DNA from: Bacillota bacterium
GTDB lineage: Bacteria; Vulcanimicrobiota; JAMDEM01
NCBI GenBank assembly: GCA_023486985.1
Contig: JAMDEM010000130.1
Span: 1-10,786, forward strand
Length of the DNA: 10,786 nucleotides
Direction of reading: 5' to 3'
Below, in pieces: positions 5,975-10,786 of the stretch. The notes under the pieces are model-generated. The model saw only the letters and a list, made by a program, of their open reading frames with translations, was not told the origin of the DNA and ran no database searches. Position 1 is the stretch's first letter. Each line of letters starts with the position of its first letter. The translations under genes and the position numbers were made by a program.

Positions 5975-6294
5975 ATGCCGCGAATTACCCCTGTTAGCTG
6001 GAAGGATTTTGAAAAGTTTCTCTTTTACATAGGATGCACTTTTGAACGTCAGGAAGGCAGCCATAGAGTTAATTTTGCGATCGGAATCCCGCAGTCTTCT
6101 GCGGAGTGTCATGCCGCAAAACAAACTTGCCCGGAGGGATACGCTGCAGCGTAGTTTACAGCCGCGAAGGCATCCCACGGCCAGTTATTGTTCCGACCTA
6201 TAATTTGCTGCCAATTTTTGTTATTAAAAACAACTTGCGGACTCTTGGAATAGGTCAAAAACAGTATTTAGAAATTCTAAAAAATATTCTTTGA
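5975..6294 (+). pseudogene. hicA: HicA-type mRNA interferase toxin, interrupted by an 86-bp insertion
   Basis: Remnant of a HicA toxin (double-stranded-RNA-binding-fold mRNA interferase). ATG 5975 starts one base after the hicB stop and encodes MPRITPVSWKDFEKFLFYIG followed by CTFERQEGSHRV. This includes GSH, whose His is the catalytic residue in HicA. The frame then enters foreign sequence and stops at TAG 6152-6154. The family sequence resumes in another frame at 6157 as YSREGIPRPVIVPTYN, continuing with PIFVIKNNLRTLGIGQ and QYLEILKNIL, to TGA 6292-6294. Removing 6071-6156 joins the parts in frame to give a complete HicA of about 77 residues. The C-terminal piece alone can be read as a short ORF from 6106 but is not an independent gene. 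Confidence 0.85.
6071..6156 (+). repeat. 86-bp palindrome-rich insertion in hicA with AGTT target duplication
   Basis: The insert lies between hicA codons for HRV and YSR. AGTT just before it (6067-6070) is repeated at its end (6153-6156), consistent with a 4-bp target duplication around an 82-bp element. Inside are a CCGCAG/CTGCGG hairpin with TCTT loop (6089-6104) and a perfect 12-bp palindrome ACGCTGCAGCGT (6141-6152) at the right end. It also contains GTGTCATGCCGC, resembling the mobile GTCAT-type intergenic repeats. No coding capacity. Confidence 0.65.
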
Positions 6295-6372
6295 TTAGTT
6301 TTCATTGCCAATGCAAACCCTTACCGCCAATTAACAGAGGGTAAAAGCTGAAAACTGTCGAATTTTTAATAA

Positions 6373-7044
6373 GTGGGAAGTTCATCAAGAATAATTGAAG
6401 CATATATCGGCGAGTTTGCCTGCGGCAAAAGTGAAATTGCCATAAACAGGGCTCTGGCGCTTTTAAAAGAGTCCCGCCGGGTTACCATTGCCGACTTTGA
6501 CCTTGTAAACCCATTTTATACCCTGCGGCCTCTTATTGATAAACTGGAGTCCCTGGGCTTAAAAGTTATTGCTACAAGGACAGAGGAAACCATAGGGCTA
6601 GGGGAAGCGGGCATGATATTTACGCCCCAGTTGAAGTGGGTTTTGAGGCATGAGGGCGACCTGATTCTGGATGTTGGCTACGGTCCCGACGGAAGCAGGG
6701 TGCTTAATTTAATCGAAGGAATATGGCAGAATCCCGAGCTTAAAATAATTTGCGTGCTGAATATTGCCAAACCAATCACTTCTGATGTAAAATTGATAGT
6801 GGAGTATATAAAAGGCTTGGGAAGAGTTGACGCTGTAATAAACAACAGTCATCTTGGCAGTGAAACTGACGCAGAATTTGTTCAAGCTGGTGCCAGGATA
6901 GTGACGGAGGCAGCCCGGGCTCTTAATCTGCCTCTTCTTTATTCTGCAGCGGAGGAATCTATAGCAAAAGAAATAGGCAGATATGACTGCATGGAAAATC
7001 CGGTTGTGCCGGTAAAAAGGTATATGGCGGATGCCTTCTGGTAA
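6373..7044 (+). CDS. P-loop ATPase of the MinD/CobQ type linked to 2-oxoacid:ferredoxin oxidoreductase
   Basis: Soluble nucleotide-binding protein of 223 residues. The Walker A motif GEFACGKS is at about residues 13-20, followed by VTIADFDLVNPFYTLRPL (about 38-55), a Walker-A'-like aspartate segment, and GDLILDVGYGPDG (about 95-107), a Walker-B-like strand. VLNIAKP and VDAVINNSHLGSETD (about 154-168) complete the fold. It resembles an uncharacterised ATPase family that, as I recall, precedes the subunits of VorB/KorA-type oxidoreductases in anaerobic Firmicutes; here too the alpha subunit follows 112 bp downstream. Its exact role, such as assembly or cofactor insertion, is not known to me. 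GTG 6373 is directly preceded by the in-frame stop TAA (6370-6372), so it is the first possible start; no clear Shine-Dalgarno is seen. Confidence 0.75.
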   Translation: MGSSSRIIEAYIGEFACGKSEIAINRALALLKESRRVTIADFDLVNPFYTLRPLIDKLESLGLKVIATRTEETIGLGEAGMIFTPQLKWVLRHEGDLILDVGYGPDGSRVLNLIEGIWQNPELKIICVLNIAKPITSDVKLIVEYIKGLGRVDAVINNSHLGSETDAEFVQAGARIVTEAARALNLPLLYSAAEESIAKEIGRYDCMENPVVPVKRYMADAFW

Positions 7045-7156
7045 ACGGGTGCAGGGGTTCAATTCTTTGAACCCGGATAGCGGAAGGCACGCGCACCGGA
7101 AATTTTCCGGGCGAGTTTTAAACTGTTACAAACCTGCCAAAAAAGGAGTGGAAATT
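7045..7156 (+). other. Intergenic spacer with two inverted repeats and the korA ribosome binding site
   Basis: Contains a perfect hairpin GGGTTCAA/TTGAACCC with TTCT loop (7055-7074) without a T-run, and a CCGGAA...TTCCGG inverted repeat (7096-7110). AAGGAG at 7143-7148 lies eight bases before TTG 7157 and fixes the start of the next gene. In related loci a small ferredoxin gene often sits here, but none is present. The T-arm-like GGTTCAATTC does not belong to a tRNA. Confidence 0.5.
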
Positions 7157-8266
7157 TTGGATAACAATAAAGCCATCAAAAAGGAACAGAAAGTCTTCAT
7201 GACGGGAAACGAGGCTGTTGCCTGGGGTGCCCTGGCAGCCGGTGCGGAGATAATGTACGGCTACCCGATAACGCCCCAGAACCAGATAATGCACACATGG
7301 GCAAGGCTTCTGCCCCAGTTCGGCCGCAAATTCCTCCAGACCGAGGATGAAATTTCTGCAGGCTTCACCACCATTGGAGGTGTTCTGACTGGAAAGAGAG
7401 CTTTTACCGCTACTGCCGGGCCTGGTCATGTTATAATGCAGGATGCCATGTCAATGGCTGAGATGATGAGGCTTCCGGTGGTTTTCATCATCCAGCAAAG
7501 AGGAGGTCCTTCAACCGCCACCGTTATTTATTCCCAGTCGGAGCTTGTGCTTACCACCCACGGCGGCAACGGCGAGGGCATGAGGATTGTTTATTCAACC
7601 AGCTCTCACCAGGAGCTCTTTGATTACACAATAAAGGCTTTCAATACAGCCTGGAAATACCGCTATCCTACTTTTGTTCTCGGCGACGGTTATCAGGCGG
7701 AGATGAGAGAATCTCTTACAATTTACGACCCTGAGGCAAGGGGGATAAAAATGGTGCCAGCCGAGCCATATGTGGGAGCAGACGGAGTGCCCGGGAAGGA
7801 CAGGGAGCCTCTTCAACTGCGGAACACTTATAATACCGAAGAAGAGCTTTATGAAGTCATGTCAGGCAATATAAAGAATTTCAAGAAAATTACCCCGGAG
7901 ATATTGGAATGGCAGTCAATAGAGGCGGAGGATGCGGAAATCCTTATAGTTGCCCATGGAATAATAAGCAGGGCGTCTCACGGGGCGGTCAATAATTTAA
8001 GGGCAAAAGGCATAAAAGCAGGGCTTTTCAGGCCCATAACAGTTCAGCCGTTCCCTGACGAAGCGCTTAGAAAAGCCGCTGAAGGCAAGAAAATTGTTAT
8101 TATACCTGAATCAGCCTTTGAACAGCTTGCCACAAAGGTAAAGCGCGGCATGTACGGGATGAATGTACCCCTTGATGCCTTCTCCATGCCTGGAATCGGC
8201 ATAACCTCCGAAGAAATAGAGGAAAGGGTCATTCAGGTTCATGAAAAACAGATGGTTCGAAAATAG
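7157..8266 (+). CDS. korA: 2-oxoacid:ferredoxin oxidoreductase, alpha subunit (KorA/VorB type)
   Basis: Alpha subunit of an anaerobic 2-oxoacid:ferredoxin oxidoreductase (2-oxoglutarate or branched-chain 2-oxoacid class), which forms acyl-CoA with reduction of ferredoxin. The protein has 369 residues, matching the short KorA/VorB form rather than fused pyruvate oxidoreductases. The N-terminal domain carries GNEAVAWGALAAGAEIMYGY directly followed by PITPQNQI (about 17-44), TEDEISAG (about 63-70) and TATAGPGHVIMQDAMSMAEM (about 86-105). The C-terminal domain includes AEILIVAHG and GLFRPITVQPFP. I chose TTG 7157 because AAGGAG precedes it by eight bases and the protein begins to resemble the family soon after. 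The frame is open back to an ATG at 7031, but that would overlap the ATPase gene and add 42 residues unlike the family. Catalysis requires a TPP-binding beta subunit; none is encoded here. Confidence 0.9.
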   Translation: MDNNKAIKKEQKVFMTGNEAVAWGALAAGAEIMYGYPITPQNQIMHTWARLLPQFGRKFLQTEDEISAGFTTIGGVLTGKRAFTATAGPGHVIMQDAMSMAEMMRLPVVFIIQQRGGPSTATVIYSQSELVLTTHGGNGEGMRIVYSTSSHQELFDYTIKAFNTAWKYRYPTFVLGDGYQAEMRESLTIYDPEARGIKMVPAEPYVGADGVPGKDREPLQLRNTYNTEEELYEVMSGNIKNFKKITPEILEWQSIEAEDAEILIVAHGIISRASHGAVNNLRAKGIKAGLFRPITVQPFPDEALRKAAEGKKIVIIPESAFEQLATKVKRGMYGMNVPLDAFSMPGIGITSEEIEERVIQVHEKQMVRK

Positions 8267-8281
8267 AAACAAAAAAGCAGC

Positions 8282-8301
8282 GGGCTTGATAAATCAAGCC
8301 C
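8282..8301 (+). repeat. GGGCTTGA hairpin after korA
   Basis: GGGCTTGA (8282-8289) pairs with TCAAGCCC (8294-8301) around a TAAA loop, followed by CTACAAAAATACA. It resembles GGGCTTGATAAATCAAGCCC intergenic repeats seen elsewhere in bacterial genomes and may also help to end transcription. Confidence 0.55.
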
Positions 8302-8326
8302 CTACAAAAATACAGGGAAGTAAGTG

Positions 8327-8354
8327 AAAAGAGGAGAAAATATCTCCTCTTTTT
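8327..8354 (+). terminator. Intrinsic terminator downstream of korA
   Basis: AAAAGAGGAG (8327-8336) pairs perfectly with CTCCTCTTTT (8344-8353) around AAAATAT, giving a 10-bp stem whose A/T base provides the U-tract (TTTTT, 8350-8354). It ends the ATPase-korA unit before the sigma factor gene. The A-tract could also let it work, more weakly, in the other direction. Confidence 0.75.
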
Positions 8355-8367
8355 ACTATAATGTAAG

Positions 8368-8396
8368 TGAAACTTTTTCTCACATTTGGAGTCATA
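8368..8396 (+). promoter_or_regulatory. Possible ECF-type autoregulatory promoter
   Basis: TGAAACTTTTT begins at 8368 and GTCATA lies at 8391-8396, with 17 bases between the C of GAAAC and GTC. This resembles ECF promoters (-35 GAAC-like, -10 GTC-like). A start near 8402-8404 would leave a leader of only about 15 nt with the AGGAG (8403-8407) at its end. A housekeeping -10, TATAAT, also lies at 8357-8362 just after the terminator, without a good -35. Confidence 0.35.
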
Positions 8397-8416
8397 TAAA
8401 ATAGGAGCTGGCAGAT

Positions 8417-8980
8417 TTGGAAGAAGATCTGGAATTACTCCAAAAATTCAGGCTGGGTGATGAGGCGTCTTTTACAAAGCTGGTTGTAAAATATCAAAAG
8501 CCGGTTTTAAATATAATTTACCGGTTTACCCAGAATAAGCATATGGCTGAAGATATGGCACAGGAGGTTTTTATCAGGGTTTACCGGGGAGCAGAAAAAT
8601 TTGAGGAAAGGTCAAAGTTTTTCACATGGCTTTACCGGATAGCAATAAACTACTGTATAAAGCAGGCTCAGCGCTGGAAGTCGCGGCAGGAATCTTCGCT
8701 GGAGGAGCAAACAGAAAAGGGGAAGCTATCAGATACTATTTCAGACCCTTCTCCTTCTCCTCAGGGCTGTTTGGAAAAAGAATATATGATGGTAACGGTA
8801 CGGAAGGCGGTTTTGTCACTGCCTGACGACCAGAGAGCCGTGGTAATATTAAGTAAATTTAATCAACTTTCTTATGAAGATATAGCAAGTGTCCTTAAGA
8901 TATCGGTTCCGTCTGTGAAGTCGAAGCTTCACAGGGCAAAGCTTAAACTAAAGGAGAAATTAAGGGAAGTGGTGTTATGA
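8417..8980 (+). CDS. ECF (extracytoplasmic function) RNA polymerase sigma factor
   Basis: Group 4 sigma factor of 187 residues. Region 2 spans about 16-82, with FTKLVVKYQKPVLNIIYRFT and the -10-binding AEDMAQEVFIRVYRGAEKF, then FFTWLYRIAINYC. Region 4 spans about 130-183, with VLSLPDDQRAVVILSKFNQL followed by SYEDIASVLKISVPSVKSKL, a helix-turn-helix for -35 recognition. The linker is acidic and Ser/Pro rich (about 93-117). TTG 8417 is chosen because AGGAG (8403-8407) lies nine bases upstream and the protein begins with the family-typical EDLELLQKFRLGDEASF. The stop TGA overlaps the next gene's ATG (ATGA), typical of sigma/anti-sigma pairs. It is probably held at the membrane by the next gene's product and released on envelope stress. 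Confidence 0.93.
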   Translation: MEEDLELLQKFRLGDEASFTKLVVKYQKPVLNIIYRFTQNKHMAEDMAQEVFIRVYRGAEKFEERSKFFTWLYRIAINYCIKQAQRWKSRQESSLEEQTEKGKLSDTISDPSPSPQGCLEKEYMMVTVRKAVLSLPDDQRAVVILSKFNQLSYEDIASVLKISVPSVKSKLHRAKLKLKEKLREVVL

Positions 8981-9498
8981 ATTGCCGGAAGGATTATAAA
9001 GCTCCAAGGGATGAATGGGAAGCTCTTGATTGCCTGGAGGAAATAGAGCCATCGGCGCAGTTTACTGCAATGGTATTTGAAAGAGCGAAAAAGGAAGCGG
9101 TTTTACGCAAGCCATCCGGAATTTTTGATGCCGTTTTTCAATTAAAAGTGCCTGCATGGGCGGCTGTACTAGTACTAATACTTGGCATTACGGCTGCTCT
9201 AGTTTTCCATAATACATTCCCTACAATCCCCTCATATGGTTCCAGGGTTACTCAGCCATTCGCAGCAGATACCGGTGCTCCGTCAGCCGCCCTGCAGGAA
9301 GATAAAGATATTGCAGCCTCTTTCGAGAGCGTGCAATATAAGTCGGGATTGGATATGAACGGCAATCATTCCTTTTACAATTTAATTGCCGCTGATGAAG
9401 CGCAAAATTCTGATAGTTATCCTGACGTATTATCTGTCGGCTTGGAATTCTCGCTGCCTTCAGGGGCTGATGTGCTTCTTGAATCAAGTAAAGATTAA
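8977..9498 (+). CDS. Predicted single-pass membrane anti-sigma factor
   Basis: 173-residue protein translated in a 4-bp overlap with the sigma factor gene, which implies translational coupling. Residues 1-55 are cytoplasmic, charged and partly helical (PSAQFTAMVFERAKKEAVLR, about 25-44). One transmembrane helix follows (VPAWAAVLVLILGITAALVF, 58-77), then a periplasmic tail of about 95 residues rich in Ser, Ala and Asp. It lacks the HxxxCxxC zinc motif of ZAS anti-sigma factors; its cysteines at 3 and 19 are not in that arrangement. The role is inferred from position, topology and size, as no family domain is clear to me. The following secreted LTxxQ protein suggests a system in which a periplasmic sensor acts on this protein. 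Confidence 0.75.
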   Translation: MNCRKDYKAPRDEWEALDCLEEIEPSAQFTAMVFERAKKEAVLRKPSGIFDAVFQLKVPAWAAVLVLILGITAALVFHNTFPTIPSYGSRVTQPFAADTGAPSAALQEDKDIAASFESVQYKSGLDMNGNHSFYNLIAADEAQNSDSYPDVLSVGLEFSLPSGADVLLESSKD

Positions 9499-9509
9499 AG
9501 GAGGTTGAA

Positions 9510-10004
9510 ATGATGAAAACATCAAGAAAAATACTGGTAGTTATTACGGTGCTCTTGTTTCTGGCTTTTGTTTTTAATTTTGCTCATGCTGCAAATGCAC
9601 AGAAGCAGCAGCCTGGCACGTCGTCAAAGGAAAAGGCTAAGGGCGGTATGGGTCTTACTCCGGAACAGCTTGAGAAGCTAAAGGCACTCCATATTAAGTT
9701 TGATGATGTAAGAGAAAACATGATGATTGAGATACAAATAAGGAAGCTGGAGCTTGCAAAGCTTCTCAAGGCTGAAGAGCCCGAACAGAAAAAAATTGAG
9801 GCTAAACTTGACGAAATTAATCAAATCGAGGGACAGCTTCATAAAACCATGATAGCTGAATATTTTGAAATAAGGAAAATTCTCACGCCTGAGCAGAGAA
9901 GGTTCTTTGTTAGAAAGATAATAAAGAAGATACTGGGCGGGGGTAGAGGAATTGCATACGGCAAGCATCTCGCAAAGACTAAACCGCAGTTTAAAAATAA
10001 ATAA
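9510..10004 (+). CDS. Spy/CpxP/ZraP-like periplasmic LTxxQ protein
   Basis: Secreted helical protein of 164 residues. The signal peptide has a basic start (MMKTSRK), a hydrophobic core (about 8-24) and likely cleavage after AHA (27) or ANA (30). The mature part begins with a disordered Lys/Gly-rich stretch. Long charged helices follow, bracketed by two LTPEQ motifs (49-53 and 125-129), the signature of the Spy/CpxP/ZraP family. These are periplasmic chaperones or stress and metal sensors. AAAGGAGG (9497-9504) is an excellent ribosome binding site for ATG 9510; ATG 9513 is an equal alternative. The order sigma, anti-sigma, LTxxQ protein recalls CnrX-type metal sensing, but no metal-binding His cluster is seen here, so general envelope stress is as likely. 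A short GGGGC/GCCCC hairpin (10005-10024) follows. Confidence 0.85.
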   Translation: MMKTSRKILVVITVLLFLAFVFNFAHAANAQKQQPGTSSKEKAKGGMGLTPEQLEKLKALHIKFDDVRENMMIEIQIRKLELAKLLKAEEPEQKKIEAKLDEINQIEGQLHKTMIAEYFEIRKILTPEQRRFFVRKIIKKILGGGRGIAYGKHLAKTKPQFKNK

Positions 10005-10020
10005 GGGGCGCGGTGGAAAG

Positions 10021-10164
10021 CCCCTCACCTTTATCCTCTCCCCAAAGGGAGAGGGAGTAGTGCCCGTTCACCGAACGGGCATTGGTTCGATTTCATCTCC
10101 CTTGCGGTAGAGAGGATAAAGAAAAGTTCCCTCTCCTCCTCGGGAAGAGGGAAAGGGTGAGGGG
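10021..10164 (+). repeat. 144-bp repeat element with inverted CCCCTCACC ends
   Basis: The left end CCCCTCACC (10021-10029) is the exact inverse of the right end GGTGAGGGG (10156-10164). The left half folds as CTCTCCC/GGGAGAG and then a perfect hairpin TGCCCGTTC/GAACGGGCA with ACC loop (10061-10081), the same two-hairpin order as at 2725-2790. The right half holds CCCTCTCC...GGGAAGAGGG in opposite orientation. The structure suggests two inverted units or a MITE-like element. It separates the LTxxQ gene from the FecR-like gene. Confidence 0.7.
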
Positions 10165-10173
10165 AGTATTTCG

Positions 10174-10202
10174 TTGCAAGACTTGCTTTAAAATGTTAAA
10201 AT
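10174..10202 (+). promoter_or_regulatory. Promoter placing the transcript start at the FecR-like ATG
   Basis: TTGCAA (10174-10179) and TAAAAT (10197-10202) are separated by exactly 17 bp, each close to the sigma-70 consensus. A start seven bases after the -10 is 10209, the A of the predicted start codon. No Shine-Dalgarno is seen before this ATG, so a leaderless mRNA is possible. Confidence 0.5.
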
Positions 10203-10208
10203 TAGCCT

Positions 10209-10786
10209 ATGGTTGCAAAGCCCACAAAGATAAGAACAGATGATCTGGCATCTGGTATTGAGTACCTGCTTATTAAAAAACCTTTAATGACAGCTGCTGT
10301 AGTTGTTTTTCTTGTAATTGCGGCTTTTTTTATCTCAAGGTTTCTCTATCCTTCGCCTGCAGAGAGCATTATTACAGCCATAAATTTTTCAGGCGAGGTT
10401 CTGTTTGCCAGTAAAGACAACGGAGAATGGCAGTCGTTTTCCGGCTTGGATTTTAAGCAGGGTGATACTCTCAAGTCAGAAAAAGGGAACGTGAAGATTT
10501 CATTTGGCGATTCTAATATTGAGCTTGGGGAGTCAGGCGAGCTTTCTCTGGTCAGGGATCCTGCAAGAACTTCAAGAGGGATTAACCTGGGGAAATGGTT
10601 TTTAAAAAACGGAACGTTAAAGGTAATGCATGTCAGCCCTATGGAGGATTCTCTTTTTACCTTTATGACTGTTGACGGCGGTATAATTCCCATGAATGGA
10701 GAATTTGAAATAACCAGGGATGAGGACGGCACTGAAATAAAAGTTCTAAAGGGCGATGCAGTGGCAGTAACAGACAAGGGCAGCCG
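10209..10786 (+). CDS. Membrane-anchored FecR-like protein, 3' end outside the window
   Basis: The first 192 codons of an open frame that runs off the window. An N-terminal cytoplasmic stretch of about 25 residues (MVAKPTKIRTDDLASGIEYL) precedes a transmembrane helix (PLMTAAVVVFLVIAAFFISR, about 25-44). A FecR-like beta domain follows: ITAINFSGEVLFASKDNGEW (about 55-74), GDTLKSEKGNVKISFGDSN (about 85-103), IELGESGELSLV, and LKNGTLKVMHVSP (about 131-143). In FecR-type proteins the extracytoplasmic domain reads or transmits a surface signal, often to an ECF sigma factor, and one lies 1.8 kb upstream. An in-frame TAG at 10203-10205 makes ATG 10209 the first possible start. The apparent ORF on the opposite strand here is a shadow. 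Partial, so total length and any C-terminal domains are unknown. Confidence 0.75.
   Translation, partial: MVAKPTKIRTDDLASGIEYLLIKKPLMTAAVVVFLVIAAFFISRFLYPSPAESIITAINFSGEVLFASKDNGEWQSFSGLDFKQGDTLKSEKGNVKISFGDSNIELGESGELSLVRDPARTSRGINLGKWFLKNGTLKVMHVSPMEDSLFTFMTVDGGIIPMNGEFEITRDEDGTEIKVLKGDAVAVTDKGS

Noticed and set aside
6106..6294. Independent 62-residue gene
   Set aside because: Residues from YSREGIPRPV onward are the C-terminal part of HicA; the start lies within the insertion, so it is a fragment of the interrupted toxin.
7055..7074. Possible tRNA T-arm (GGTTCAATTC)
   Set aside because: No acceptor stem, anticodon arm or CCA-proximal pairing around it; it is just a perfect 8-bp hairpin.
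7031..7156. Longer N terminus for the oxidoreductase alpha subunit, starting at ATG 7031
   Set aside because: It overlaps the ATPase gene and adds unrelated residues; AAGGAG followed by TTG 7157 gives a family-like start.
8626..8826. 66-codon ORF within the sigma factor
   Set aside because: Out-of-frame shadow of the sigma factor gene with no ribosome binding site.
10346..10777. Minus-strand ORF of 143 codons at the window end
   Set aside because: It is antisense to an open frame with a transmembrane helix and a FecR-like domain; no family features on the minus strand.

Overview
The window looks like a chromosomal stretch from an uncultured, probably anaerobic, diderm bacterium. Three things support this: prepilin-like genes with class III leaders, a secreted Spy/CpxP-like protein downstream of an ECF sigma/anti-sigma pair, and a 2-oxoacid:ferredoxin oxidoreductase subunit. 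The intergenic regions are full of short hairpin repeats and intron debris, as is common in candidate-phylum genomes. I cannot name a species. All supported genes are on the + strand.

Region 1 (1-1562) is the 3' part of a bacterial group IIC intron. It holds a reverse transcriptase/maturase ORF without an endonuclease domain, then domains V and VI. A 71-bp insertion made of a duplicated 37-bp segment plus 34 bp of filler splits the ORF into two frames; removing exactly 71 bp would restore one continuous frame. Domains I-III would lie upstream, outside the window.

Region 2 (1563-4158) is a loose cluster of three prepilin-like genes, PilV/GspI-like, PilX/GspK-like and PilW/GspJ-like. They are separated by gaps of about 230 and 380 bp. 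The gaps hold GGGGTCAGGTCTT repeats, C-rich CCCCTCACC hairpin repeats, GTTCnCCGAAC hairpins and a second, orphan copy of the intron's 3' end (domains V and VI plus a decayed ORF tail). The intron copies at 1482-1562 and 3302-3382 differ at two positions.

Region 3 (4203-5654) is a DUF2079 multi-pass membrane protein. Region 4 (5661-6294) is a decayed hicBA toxin-antitoxin module behind a good extended -10 promoter. hicB carries two opposite 1-nt frameshifts and hicA is interrupted by an 86-bp palindrome-rich insertion.

Region 5 (6373-8266) pairs a P-loop ATPase with the alpha subunit of a 2-oxoacid:ferredoxin oxidoreductase. No beta, gamma or ferredoxin subunit follows before an intrinsic terminator at 8327-8354.

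Region 6 (8368-10786) is an envelope-stress-like signalling locus: ECF sigma factor, overlapping single-pass anti-sigma factor and a Spy/CpxP-like LTxxQ periplasmic protein. After a 144-bp repeat element with inverted ends comes a membrane-anchored FecR-like protein that runs off the window. A possible autoregulatory ECF promoter precedes the sigma gene, and the FecR-like gene may be transcribed as a leaderless mRNA.
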